NCBI GenBank assembly: GCA_963844805.1
Contig: CAWJPU010000001.1
Span: forward strand, 62,001-126,000
Source of the DNA: JACCZR01 sp963844805
GTDB taxonomy: Bacteria; Actinomycetota; Thermoleophilia; Solirubrobacterales; Thermoleophilaceae
Reading direction: 5' to 3'
Length of the DNA stretch: 64,000 nucleotides
Shown piece after piece: positions 7,403 through 15,576 of this stretch; within the stretch, counting starts at the first letter, position 1; each line of letters begins with the position of its first letter. The notes beneath the pieces are model-generated. The model ran no database searches and was not told the DNA's origin. It worked only from the letters and a program-made list of their open reading frames with translations. Both the position numbers and the translations under genes were made by a program.

Positions 7403-9399
7403 CGCGCCAGCTGCATCGAGAACTCGCCCTGGCCTGAGGTGATCTGCCGCAGGTCGGGCGCGTAGGTCAAGAGCTCGGCCATCGGCACCTCGGCCTTGAC
7501 CTCGGTCATTCCCGCCTTGGGCTCCATCCCCAGCGGATGCCCGCGGCGGCTGTTGAGGTCGCCGATCACATCGCCCACCGAGTCCTCGGGCACCGAGACC
7601 GCCACCTCCATGATCGGCTCCAGCAGCACCGGCTTCGCGGCCTCCATCGCCTGCTTGAAGGCCATCGACCCGGCGATCTTGAACGCCATCTCCGAGGAAT
7701 CGACCGAGTGGTAGGAGCCGTCGAAGAGCGTCACGCGCAGGTCGCCCACCGGATAGCCGGCCACTACACCCGACTGCATCGCCTCCTTGATGCCCTTCTC
7801 GACGGCCGGGATGAAACCCGTGGGTATCACGCCGCCCTTGATGTGGTTCACGAACTCGAACCCCGCGCCCTGCTCGAGCGGCTCCACCTCGATGTGGCAG
7901 TCGCCGAACTGACCGCGCCCGCCGGTCTGCTTCTTGTAGCGCCCGTGGGCCTTCGCGCCGGCCCGGATCGTCTCGTGGTAGGGCACCCGCGGCGGCTTGA
8001 GCGTCACCTCGGCCCCGAAGCGGTCCTTCATGCGCCCGACGATCACCTCGACGTGGACCTGTGTCAGCCCGGCGACGATCTCCTCGCCGGTCTGCTCGTC
8101 GCGGTGGACGTCGATGGTCGGGTCCTCCTCCTGCAGGCGCCGCAGCGCGGTGAAGACCTTCTCCTCGTCGCCCTTGGCCTTCGGCTCGATGGCGAACGCC
8201 ATCACCGGGCGGGGCATCTCGGGCATGCGGAGCGGCACGTCATGGTCGCGCGAGGACAGCACATCGCCCGCGTGGGTCTCCTTGAGCTTGGCCACCGCCC
8301 CGATGTCGCCGGGGCCGAAGCTGTCCACCTGCTCGGACTCCTTGCCCTGAGGCGCCAGCAGCTGGCCCACGCGCTCCTTGCAGTGGGCGCGGCAGTTGTG
8401 GACCTGGCTGTCGTGCCCGAGCACACCCTGGAATACGCGGAAGAGGTTGAGCCGGCCGGCGTAGGGGTCGGCCATCGTCTTGAACACCAGCGCCACCATG
8501 TCGCCCGACTCCTCGGGCTCGAGCGTCAGCCCGTCGAGCTCGACCGCGCCGGTCTTGGCCGGCGACGGCAGGTCCTCGACGAAGGCCTCGAGCAGGCGCG
8601 AGGTGCCCAGGTTGCGCGTGGCGGCTCCGCAGGTGACCGGGAACAGCTGGCCGTTGGTCACGCCGTTCTTGAGCGCCGTGACGGTCTCCTCGTGCGAGAT
8701 CTCCTCGCCCTCGAGGTAGCGCTCCATCAGCTCCTCGGAGAGCTCCGCCACCTCGTCCATCAGCTTCTCGCGGTACTCCTCGGCGCGCGGGCGCAGCTCG
8801 TCGGGGATCTCCACCTCGGTGGCGCCGCCGCGCTCGGTGCCGTCCTGGCGCCAGGCCTTCATGTCGATCAGGTCGATCACGCCCTCGAGCTCGTGCTCGG
8901 AGCCGATCGGGATCTCCGTTGCGACCACGTGGGGCCCGAAGGCAGACTTGAGCGAGTCCAGCGTGCGGAAGAAGTCGGCCCGCTCACGGTCGAGCATGTT
9001 CACGAAGATCAGGCGCGCGAGCCCCAGCTCCTGAGCGCGCTGCCACATCCGCTCGGTGGTCACCTCGACGCCCATGACGCCGTTTACGACCACGACGGCG
9101 CCCTCGCAGGCGCGCAGCGCGGCGAGCGCGTCGGCCACGAAGCCGGCGTCGCCGGGCGTGTCGACGAGGTTGACCTTGCGGTCGTCCCAGCGCAGCGAGG
9201 ACAGGCTCGCCGCAATCGACATCTGGCGCGCCTTCTCGTCGGGCGCGGAGTCCGAGATCGTCGTCCCGTCGGCCACCGAGCCCATTCGGGAGACGTTTCC
9301 GGCCTCGTAGAGGAGCGCCTCGTTCAGCGAAGTCTTGCCGCTGCCGCGATGGCCGACGAGCGCAACGTTGCGGATGCGGTCGGCCTGCTCATGAGGCAT
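7324..9399 (-). CDS. Elongation factor G-like protein (EF-G2 type)
   Basis: A 691-residue, full-length EF-G-family GTPase. The P-loop is GHRGSGKT (16-23), the DTPGD motif is at 80-84, and the G4 motif reads NMLD (134-137) instead of NKMD. Domains II-V follow, with the domain IV segment GRGQFGDCHIEVEPLE. The altered G4 and the GHRGSGKT loop are typical of the EF-G2/FusA2 paralogue of actinobacteria, whose role is not settled and which lacks normal translocase activity in studied mycobacteria. It has no rpsL/rpsG/tuf neighbours, also unlike canonical fusA. It is uninterrupted by frameshifts. Confidence 0.9.
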   Translation of the reverse strand: MPHEQADRIRNVALVGHRGSGKTSLNEALLYEAGNVSRMGSVADGTTISDSAPDEKARQMSIAASLSSLRWDDRKVNLVDTPGDAGFVADALAALRACEGAVVVVNGVMGVEVTTERMWQRAQELGLARLIFVNMLDRERADFFRTLDSLKSAFGPHVVATEIPIGSEHELEGVIDLIDMKAWRQDGTERGGATEVEIPDELRPRAEEYREKLMDEVAELSEELMERYLEGEEISHEETVTALKNGVTNGQLFPVTCGAATRNLGTSRLLEAFVEDLPSPAKTGAVELDGLTLEPEESGDMVALVFKTMADPYAGRLNLFRVFQGVLGHDSQVHNCRAHCKERVGQLLAPQGKESEQVDSFGPGDIGAVAKLKETHAGDVLSSRDHDVPLRMPEMPRPVMAFAIEPKAKGDEEKVFTALRRLQEEDPTIDVHRDEQTGEEIVAGLTQVHVEVIVGRMKDRFGAEVTLKPPRVPYHETIRAGAKAHGRYKKQTGGRGQFGDCHIEVEPLEQGAGFEFVNHIKGGVIPTGFIPAVEKGIKEAMQSGVVAGYPVGDLRVTLFDGSYHSVDSSEMAFKIAGSMAFKQAMEAAKPVLLEPIMEVAVSVPEDSVGDVIGDLNSRRGHPLGMEPKAGMTEVKAEVPMAELLTYAPDLRQITSGQGEFSMQLARYEEVPAHLADKVVARARADESQAVA

Positions 9400-9427
9400 G
9401 CCGCGCAGACTAGCTGCTAGGTCAACG

Positions 9428-9627
9428 TCACCCCGGCTCGGCCAGGGGGTCGCTTTGGAGGCGCGACTTCAGGCGCAGCACGGCCTTGGTGCGGCTGCGA
9501 GACGCGCGACTCGGTGACCCCGAGCACCTTGCCGATCTCGTGGAGCGTGAGGTTCTCCTAGTAGCGAACGCCAGAGGTCCTTCGGCTCTATCGCCTTGAG
9601 GTTCGTCTCCAGCCCATGGCCTCTGCT
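9428..9627 (-). pseudogene. FliA/WhiG-type sigma factor relic (region 4.2 kept)
   Basis: Just after the recombinase stop the minus strand encodes AIEPKDLWRSLL. After one extra base near 9558 it gives ENLTLHEIGKVLGVTESRVS, and after a second shift near 9500 it gives TKAVLRLKSRLQSDPLAEPG before TGA. The middle part is the classical sigma region 4.2 helix-turn-helix of FliA/WhiG/SigB-like factors. DLWRS resembles their extreme N-terminus. Regions 2, 3 and 4.1 (about 190 residues) are absent. This looks like an internal deletion rather than sequencing noise alone, so it is called a relic. Confidence 0.55.
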
Positions 9628-10536
9628 CTACGGCCTCGGATGGGCTAGCGCGTACGCGCGCTTGAGGCGCGCCGACTCCACCCGAGTGTAAGTCTGAGTC
9701 GTGGATATGGAGGAGTGGCCGAGCAGCTCTTGGATTACACGCAGGTCGGCGCCGCCTTCGAGCAGGTGGGTCGCGAACGAGTGGCGCAACGTGTGCGGCG
9801 AGACGCCGGCGTGCAGCGCCGCGCGACTCGTGGCGGCGCGCAGACGGCGGCGCACGTCGGAGGTCGACAGCCGCCGGCCGGTGCGCGAGAGCAGCAGCGC
9901 GCGCTCGGCCGGGTTCTCGGCGAGGCTCGGTCTTCCGCGCGAGAGGTAGGACTCGAGCGCTGCCCACGCGGGCTCGCCCGCGGGGATCACGCGCACGCGG
10001 CCGCCCTTGCCCTCCACCCTCAGCTCCTCCCCGTCGGGATCCAGCGACTCGAGGTCGAGGTTCACCAGCTCCTCGGCGCGCAGGCCGGCCGAGTAGGCGA
10101 GCTCGAACATGGCGCGATCGCGCAACTCCAGCGGCGAGGAGGCAGGGATCTGCTCGAGCAGCTCCCCCACCTCGCCGGCCTTGAGCACGCGCGGCAGGTA
10201 CGAGTCCTTGCGGGGGCTGGAGACGAGCTGCGCCGGGTTCGCCTCCACCGCCCCGCGCTCGACCAGGTTGCGGTAGAAGGCCCGCACGGCGGCCAGCTTG
10301 CGGGCGACGGTCGACTTCGAGGCGCCCCGCTCGGAGACCACGCCGGCGAACCGGCGCAGGTCGCGGTGCCCGATCTCGGCCGGACCCAGGTCGTGCCCCC
10401 TCGCCCACTCGGCGAGCTGGCCCAGGTCGACCCCGTACGCCCGGCGGGTACGCTCGCGCAGGCCGCGGGCGCGCAGCGAGGCGTCGAACCCCCGCAAGGC
10501 CTCACCCCACTCCTTGTCGGTCTTCTTCGTCAACAC
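9628..10536 (-). CDS. Tyrosine site-specific recombinase (XerC/XerD-like)
   Basis: A 302-residue tyrosine recombinase. The N-terminal SAM-like core-binding domain spans ~15-100 and the catalytic domain ~115-295. Catalytic residues are visible: Arg153 (SAGLRAEEL), Lys177 (EGKGGRVRVIP), His248/Arg251 (HTLRHSFATH), His274 (LGHSS) and Tyr283 (TQTYTRV). Length and the LGHSSISTTQTYTRV tail fit the chromosomal dimer-resolution Xer group rather than a phage integrase. No dif-like site was noticed. The start is GTG at 10536 and could be slightly internal. The sigma-factor relic follows directly. Confidence 0.88.
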   Translation of the reverse strand: MLTKKTDKEWGEALRGFDASLRARGLRERTRRAYGVDLGQLAEWARGHDLGPAEIGHRDLRRFAGVVSERGASKSTVARKLAAVRAFYRNLVERGAVEANPAQLVSSPRKDSYLPRVLKAGEVGELLEQIPASSPLELRDRAMFELAYSAGLRAEELVNLDLESLDPDGEELRVEGKGGRVRVIPAGEPAWAALESYLSRGRPSLAENPAERALLLSRTGRRLSTSDVRRRLRAATSRAALHAGVSPHTLRHSFATHLLEGGADLRVIQELLGHSSISTTQTYTRVESARLKRAYALAHPRP

Positions 10537-10585
10537 TCAGGACGGTCGCGTCGCGACCCGGACGCAGCTGACCGAGGCCGACCTG

Positions 10586-10786
10586 GTGGACGACGAGGAG
10601 AACCCGGTGAAGCCCTGGCATCCCATCCAGGGCCCAGATGACGCGTCCACGATGTGGTACGCGGTGTTGAGGAAGCAGATGCGCGGCGTCTTCATCGGCA
10701 CCCTGTGCATTCGCCACACCGAGCGCCAGCCCTACCTGGAGGACCAGGGGTGGGAAGAGGTTCCGGTGGACGAGATCCGCGTCTAG
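10586..10786 (+). CDS. Small hypothetical protein, start uncertain
   Basis: About 66 residues from GTG 10586 (VDDEENPVKPWHPIQGPDDA, then an aromatic central part and ERQPYLEDQGWEEVPVDEIRV). The frame is open much further upstream and could begin at TTG 10514, adding ~24 residues; GAGG at ~10574 favours the shorter form. I do not recognise the family. It is divergent from the recombinase and convergent with the L,D-transpeptidase. Its stop lies inside the palindrome at 10783-10796. Confidence 0.45.
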   Translation: MDDEENPVKPWHPIQGPDDASTMWYAVLRKQMRGVFIGTLCIRHTERQPYLEDQGWEEVPVDEIRV

Positions 10787-10796
10787 CGGCCGCTAG
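10783..10796. other. 14-bp palindrome containing both convergent stop codons
   Basis: CTAGCGGCCGCTAG is perfectly self-complementary and supplies the TAG stop of the plus-strand gene (10784-10786) and of the minus-strand L,D-transpeptidase gene (10793-10795). A nearly identical 13-base form (TAGCGGCCGCTAG) occurs at 27212-27224 between ffh and rpsP. It could form a compact hairpin at both 3' ends, but there is no U-tract. Confidence 0.5.
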
Positions 10797-11830
10797 CCGA
10801 TGTAGATCGGCGTCTTGACCGGCACCCGCGGGTAGAGCTCGATCACGTCGGGGATGGCCATGCGCACGCAGCCGTGCGAGGCGCGGGTGCCCAGCGACCC
10901 GACCTGGTCGGTGCCGTGGATGCCTGCCCCGGCGAAGATGCCCATCCAGCGGGCCTTGAGCGGGTTCTCCGGCGAGCCGCCCGGGACCACCGTTCCGGCC
11001 TTGCTCCCGGCCCAGGGCTTGTTGGGCACGCTCCAGGCGGCGTTCACGGCCTTGTTCTGGATGTGGTACATGCCGGCGGGGGTCGAGAAGCCGTCGGCAC
11101 CGATGGCCACGGTGTAGCCCTTCTGCAGCTTGAGGTTCTTGTACAGCTTGAGCTGGAAGCTGCTGCGATCCACCACCAGCAGCGTCGGGTACTTACTGGC
11201 CAGCTCGGCCCGGGTGACCTTCGGCTCGACGCGCTTGACGGGCGCGCCCACCTGGCGATCGGTCGCCTCGGCGACGGTCAACGTGCTCTCGATGCGCCGC
11301 TGCAGCTGTCCTGCCTGCACGCTTCGGCCGGGCTTCTCCTTGATCCGCGTCAGCGCCGGGAGGTTGAGCCTGGCGTCCTGGGCGGGCTGGTCGATGCTGC
11401 GCTTCACGCGCTGGACCAGCTCCTGCACCGCCTGGCGGGAGTAGGTGACCTCGGGCGGCACGTCCACGTTCTCCTCGGCGCCGCGCACGTCGCGCACCAC
11501 ACGGCTGATGATGTTGCCGTCGCGGCTCTTGTCGAGGGCGCTGTCGACCATCCCGCCGACGTCGGCGCGCAGCTCGGCGTCGTCGGCCGAGAGGGTGAAG
11601 CGCCTGCCCCGCGCGGAGACCACGACGGGGCGCTCGAGCGGCTCGGACAGCTCCCGCCCCACCAGCTCACGCGCCTCGGCGGCGTTCAGGCCGCCGACGT
11701 CGACGCCGGCGACGGTTACCCCATTCGCGATCTTGTCGTCACGCGAGGAGTCGTAGGCGTACGCGCCTATGGCCCCGAAGATCAGGGCCGCCACGAATAC
11801 TGCGACGAAGATGAACGACCTGTGCTGCAT
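10793..11830 (-). CDS. L,D-transpeptidase with N-terminal membrane anchor
   Basis: About 345 residues from ATG 11830 (MQHRSF): a single N-terminal transmembrane or signal-anchor segment (FIFVAVFVAALIFGAIGAYAY), a putative peptidoglycan-binding/PG_binding_4-like region, and a C-terminal YkuD domain. The catalytic motif is HGTDQVG ... ASHGCVRM, with the nucleophilic Cys and both conserved His. These enzymes form 3-3 meso-DAP cross-links or attach proteins to peptidoglycan outside the membrane. The longer open frame adds 15 codons, but ATG 11830 is preferred because a good promoter lies 15-45 bases upstream of it. Confidence 0.88.
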   Translation of the reverse strand: MQHRSFIFVAVFVAALIFGAIGAYAYDSSRDDKIANGVTVAGVDVGGLNAAEARELVGRELSEPLERPVVVSARGRRFTLSADDAELRADVGGMVDSALDKSRDGNIISRVVRDVRGAEENVDVPPEVTYSRQAVQELVQRVKRSIDQPAQDARLNLPALTRIKEKPGRSVQAGQLQRRIESTLTVAEATDRQVGAPVKRVEPKVTRAELASKYPTLLVVDRSSFQLKLYKNLKLQKGYTVAIGADGFSTPAGMYHIQNKAVNAAWSVPNKPWAGSKAGTVVPGGSPENPLKARWMGIFAGAGIHGTDQVGSLGTRASHGCVRMAIPDVIELYPRVPVKTPIYIG

Positions 11831-11845
11831 GGGAGAGGGTCCCGA

Positions 11846-11875
11846 ATTGTAGGCAGTGCGAAAAAGTCCCTGCAA
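11846..11875 (-). promoter_or_regulatory. Sigma-70-like promoter for the L,D-transpeptidase
   Basis: On the minus strand TTGCAG (11875-11870) and TACAAT (11851-11846) are separated by 18 bases, close to TTGACA-17-TATAAT. The ATG lies only 15 bases past the -10 box, predicting a very short or leaderless 5' end. The patch is A/T-rich in a G/C-rich region. Inferred from sequence only. Confidence 0.55.
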
Positions 11876-11905
11876 GCGGCATTGCGCAGGGCAAACGTCG
11901 GCGGA

Positions 11906-13330
11906 TCACCCGAGATGCGGCTGACCGCGGCGGGCGAGCACCGACTCGATGGCTCCCACCACCGGCTCGCGGCCCGCGTGATCGCGCTCGTAGGCGCGCA
12001 GGGCAAGCAGATCCTCGTGCTCCAGGGAGGCCAGCAGCGAGATGACCTCCTCGGCCGCCAGGTCGTCGTAGTGCTCCACCGGCGGGTCTGGCGGAGGGCC
12101 GGGATCCGGCGCGGGGTCAGGCTCCGCCGCGGGGGCGGCCTCCACCGGCTCCGCGGGCTCGGGGTCGGCCTCCAGCAGCTCGTCCTCGCCCGCCGGCTCG
12201 GGCTCGACCTCGGGCTCCGAACGGCCCTCCAGCAGCCGCTGCAACTCGCCCACCTGGTCGGGGCTGAGGGTCGGCGTGTCGCGCGTCTGGGAGCCGCGCA
12301 CGTGCGGGCTCCAGCGCAGGAACTCCTCCACCTCGCGCTCGTAGCGGTAGGGCCCCTGGGAGCCCGAGCGCAGCAACGGGTGCAGGCGCAGGTGCTCGCC
12401 CAGCACCAGGACGGTCTCGCGGCTGGTGTGGCCGAAGCGAAACCCGGCGGCCTTGTAGCGCCGGTTGTCCAGGCCGCGGCCGAAGCGCAGCTGGTTGAGC
12501 ATCTCCGGCGGGACCCTCAGTCCCAGGCGCTTGAGCGCCGCCGTGGCCAGCCCCGTCCCCCACGGGGGCAGGATCGGCGCGTAGGGCTTGTTCAGCAGGC
12601 CGGCCACCTCGCTGAGCGCGAGCACGCCGTCGCCGGCGACGTTGAACGCGCCGGGCAGCTCGCGCTGCACCGCGTGCTCGAGGGCGTGCACCACGTCGTC
12701 CTCGTGCACGAACTGGTAGCGGGGGTCGAAGCCCAGGATCATCGGCACGGCGGCCCGCGAGAGCAGGGCGATGTGCGAGGTGCGCACGGCGGGGCCGAGC
12801 ACGTTGGCGAAGCGCAGCACGGTCACGTCCACCATCGGGTTCTTCTCGGCGAAGTCGCGCAGTGACGCCTCGGCCTCGACGATGTCGCGCTCGATCGGCG
12901 TCCTCGGCGCGTGCGGCCGGCCCATCGACTCGTCGAAGAAGGCGGGGTCGTCCTGCTCGCAGCCGTAGAAGTGTGCCGAGGACTTGAACACCAGCTTCTC
13001 CACCGGCGAGTCCGGCCCGGTGCAGGCGGCGAGGATGTTCATCGTCCCGATGACGTTGTTCTCGTGGGCCTTGCGCGGCGATGTGGTGGCCGAGTCGACC
13101 ACCAGGCGGGTATCAACGACAGTGTCGATCTCCGCCGCCTCCACCACCCGTCGCAGCAGCGCATGCTGGGTGCCGACCTTCACGTACTCGGTGCGCTCGA
13201 GCTCGACGCTGGGCTCCTCGTTGTCGACGCCCACGAGCGCGTCGATGCGCTCGTCGCCCTCCAGAGCCTGCGCCAGGCGCCCGCCCCAGTAGGTGGACAG
13301 GCCGGTGATCAGGATGCGCTTGGACTTCAC
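11906..13330 (-). CDS. Extended SDR-like protein with Pro/Glu-rich tail (Rv0501-like)
   Basis: About 474 residues. Residues 1-320 resemble NAD-dependent epimerase/dehydratases: an N-terminal Rossmann turn (KRILITGLSTYWGG), VDTRLVVDSATTS, then VLRFANVLGP. After SSAHFYG the expected Tyr-x3-Lys catalytic pair is absent: the equivalent stretch reads TPIERDIVEAE. The C-terminal ~150 residues are Pro/Glu/Ala-rich and end in a short helical domain. The GTG start at 13330 overlaps the acyltransferase stop as GTGA. The pairing with an acyltransferase matches the mycobacterial Rv0501-Rv0502 arrangement. It may bind nucleotide without catalysis. Confidence 0.75.
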   Translation of the reverse strand: MKSKRILITGLSTYWGGRLAQALEGDERIDALVGVDNEEPSVELERTEYVKVGTQHALLRRVVEAAEIDTVVDTRLVVDSATTSPRKAHENNVIGTMNILAACTGPDSPVEKLVFKSSAHFYGCEQDDPAFFDESMGRPHAPRTPIERDIVEAEASLRDFAEKNPMVDVTVLRFANVLGPAVRTSHIALLSRAAVPMILGFDPRYQFVHEDDVVHALEHAVQRELPGAFNVAGDGVLALSEVAGLLNKPYAPILPPWGTGLATAALKRLGLRVPPEMLNQLRFGRGLDNRRYKAAGFRFGHTSRETVLVLGEHLRLHPLLRSGSQGPYRYEREVEEFLRWSPHVRGSQTRDTPTLSPDQVGELQRLLEGRSEPEVEPEPAGEDELLEADPEPAEPVEAAPAAEPDPAPDPGPPPDPPVEHYDDLAAEEVISLLASLEHEDLLALRAYERDHAGREPVVGAIESVLARRGQPHLG

Positions 13331-14232
13331 CCGAACCACACCGAGCGCCGCTTGCCCACCATGTCCAGCAGCTCCTCCTGGATCTGGGCGCGGACGTCGT
13401 GAGCCACCGTCTGGACCAGGCCCTTGTCCTCGTGCAGGCCCGGCTCGTCGAAGCGGAGGGGTGGCAGGAAGCGCAGCTTGAACTTGGCCGGGAGGTAACC
13501 CAGCATCCCCAGCAGGCCGAAGTGCGGGAAGGTCGGCGTGATCGGGAAGTAGAGGAGCCCGGTCACCTTCTGCAGCAGCTTCATCTGCGCGAAGACCGGG
13601 GCGGCCTCCTCGGCGCCGACCACCGCGACGGGCACGATCGGCGTCTGGGCGCGCATGGCGGCCTCCACGAAGCCCCCGCGCCCGAAACGGCGCAGCCGGT
13701 AGCGGTCCTTGTAGAGCTTCTCGGTGCCCTTGCGGCCCTCGGGGAAGACGAGCACCAGCTGCTGCTCGTCAGCCAGCAGCCGGTGGACGTTGGCCGGGTG
13801 GGCGGCGACGCAGCCCATCTTGGGGATCAGCATGGAGAAGCCGGGATAGCCCTTGAAGAAGTGCTCGACGGTGATGTTCAGCGGCCGCGGGCGGGAGTGC
13901 TCCTCCTTGATCGCCTTGCCGATCATCACCGCGTCCGGAGGCAGGGCGCCCGAGTGGTTGGACACGATCAGGGCGCCGCCGTCGGCGGGCACGTTCTCGA
14001 TCCCCTCCACCTCGACGCGGAACCACTGCTTGTAGAAGAAGTCGACCAGCGTGCGGTCGAGCAGGCCCTCGATGCGCTCCGAGCGGCCCCAGTCGGTCAG
14101 CCGGCGCTCGGGCTCGAGGCCGGGGAGATGCTCGCGCAGCTCGTCGTCGCGGACGGCGGGCAGCGGCGCCCCTCCGCCGTTGGTGGACTCCTGGTGGCTG
14201 CGGCTGAGGGTTGTCCGGCGGGAGTCGGCCAA
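13327..14232 (-). CDS. PlsC-like 1-acyl-glycerol-phosphate acyltransferase family protein (Rv0502-like)
   Basis: About 300 residues with an acyltransferase fold. The motif I region reads IVSNHSGALPPDAVM (His-x6-Asp rather than His-x4-Asp, as seen in this subfamily) and motif III is VFPEGRKGTEK. The last third contains PIVPVAVVGAEEAAP. The likely substrate is a lysophospholipid or related lipid at the inner membrane face. The frame is open to 14556 but overlaps the divergent cyclo-ligase gene there; TTG 14232 is the best start before that gene, and it is uncertain. It is coupled to the SDR-like gene by GTGA. Confidence 0.78.
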   Translation of the reverse strand: MADSRRTTLSRSHQESTNGGGAPLPAVRDDELREHLPGLEPERRLTDWGRSERIEGLLDRTLVDFFYKQWFRVEVEGIENVPADGGALIVSNHSGALPPDAVMIGKAIKEEHSRPRPLNITVEHFFKGYPGFSMLIPKMGCVAAHPANVHRLLADEQQLVLVFPEGRKGTEKLYKDRYRLRRFGRGGFVEAAMRAQTPIVPVAVVGAEEAAPVFAQMKLLQKVTGLLYFPITPTFPHFGLLGMLGYLPAKFKLRFLPPLRFDEPGLHEDKGLVQTVAHDVRAQIQEELLDMVGKRRSVWFG

Positions 14233-14286
14233 GAAGTTCCGATTCAAGCAGGACCGGTCGGTCGCGTGGATACGATCCCGCCTCCC

Positions 14287-15005
14287 ATGCGGTCCAAGGA
14301 CGAGGTGCGGCGCGACGTCTGGCGCTCGATGGACCGCGAAGGGGTGTCGCGCTTCCCCGGCGCCGACGGGCGAATCCCCAACTTCGCGGGCGCCAAGCAG
14401 GCCGCCGAGCGGCTCTCCCGCCATCCGTCGTGGGCCGAACGCGAAGACGATCAAGGCCAACCCCGACTCGCCGCAGACCCATATGCGCCGGCTCGCCCTC
14501 AAGCAGGGCAAGACGCTGGTGATGGCCGTGCCCCGACTGCGCGGCGCAGCATCCATTTCGCCTGCTGGAGGCGAAGCGGCTGACCGACGAGCAGCAGCGG
14601 GAGGCCTCGACCATCAAGGGGGCTCTCCGCCACGGCCGGGTGATCGACCTCGACGAGGTGCCCGAGCTCGACCTTGTGCTCACCGGCTCGGTGGCGGTGA
14701 ACCTGGAGGGCGCGCGCCTGGGCAAGGGCGGCGGCTTCTCCGACCTCGAGTACGGCCTGCTGCGCGAGGCCGGCCGCATCGACCGCCACACCGTGGTCGC
14801 CACCACGCTCCACCCCATCCAGATCCTCCGTGAGGACCTGCTGATGACCGCCCACGACATCCCCGTCGACATGGTCGCCACCCCGCGCGCGGTCGTCGAC
14901 GTGGAGGGTGACTACGGCGCCCCGCGCGGGATCCTGTGGGACCACCTCCAGCCGTCCCAGATCCACGAGATCCCCCTGCTGGAGCGCTTCGGCTACGCCG
15001 GCTGA
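14287..15005 (+). CDS. 5-formyltetrahydrofolate cyclo-ligase-family protein, frameshifted
   Basis: Reconstructed from three frames with one extra base near 14443 and another near 14545. The product begins MRSKDEVRRDVWRSMDREGV, passes KTIKANPDSPQTHMRRLALK and LLEAKRLTDEQQREAS, and carries the nucleotide-binding signature GKGGGFSDLEYGLLRE before HPIQILREDLLMTAHDIPVD. The FSDLE variant (instead of FYDR) marks the MTHFS-domain/MTHFSD-like branch, so cyclo-ligase activity on 5-formyl-THF is likely but not certain. It is divergent from the acyltransferase; its 3' end overlaps the convergent HAD gene by 13 bases. Confidence 0.72.
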
Positions 15006-15554
15006 AGTGCCGGCTCGAGCCTCTCCCTGAGCTCGTCCCAGTCCCGGCCGGTGATCACGCCGCCGTCGGCGGCGACCTCCTCGTTCCAGGGGTGCAGGAT
15101 CGTGGCCGGCGTGATGCCCGCCTCCAGCGCGCGGCGGATGTTCACCGGGCTGTCGTCGACCAGGACGTCGATGTCCAGCTCCACGCAGCGGGTGATCTTG
15201 TCCCACGAGCAGTGCAGGTCGTCGTAGGGCAGCCCGATCCGCTCCAGCCACCGGGCGGTCGGCGTCGCAGGCGTGCTCGGCGCGGTGGCTGGTCACGTGG
15301 ATCCAGTGGCCGGCCTCGTGCCACGCGGTCACGGTCTCCACCGCGCCCGGGTAGGGCTCGGCCGCGGCGATGTTCTCCTCGGAGTGGGTCTCCATCACCG
15401 CCGCCCGCAGATCCTCGACCGGCAGCTCCGTGATGCCCCAGTCGCGCTGCTCGGCGTAGGGCAGCGCGACCCCGTGGCGGTCGAGCACGATCCGCTCGAG
15501 CAGGTCCCAGTAGTGGTGCAGCGTGGAGTCGATGTCGAGTGCGATCCGCTTCAC
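14993..15554 (-). CDS. HAD-superfamily hydrolase (5'-nucleotidase-like), frameshifted
   Basis: The N-terminal part reads VKRIALDIDSTLHHYWDLLE with the HAD nucleophile motif DIDST. One extra base near 15268 separates it from the remainder, which includes WLERIGLPYDDLHCSWDKIT, the motif IV segment VDVLVDDSPVNIRRALEAG (Asp-Asp) and ATILHPWNEE. Length and motif spacing resemble the 5'-(deoxy)ribonucleotidase type of HAD phosphatase. I prefer GTG 15554 as start; an ATG at 15578 would overlap the divergent hydrolase start codon. Substrate unknown. Confidence 0.7.
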
Positions 15555-15576
15555 GTCCGGATACGGTAAGGCGCTC

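Noticed and set aside
7537..9420. 627-codon plus-strand open frame opposite the EF-G-like gene
   Set aside because: It is the mirror of a clean, full-length EF-G gene. Its translation is Leu/Val/Arg-rich without domains, as expected for antisense of G+C-rich coding DNA.
14232..14556. N-terminal extension of the PlsC-like acyltransferase to 14556
   Set aside because: It overlaps the divergent cyclo-ligase coding region and has no recognisable sequence; the extension is an open-frame artefact of high G+C.
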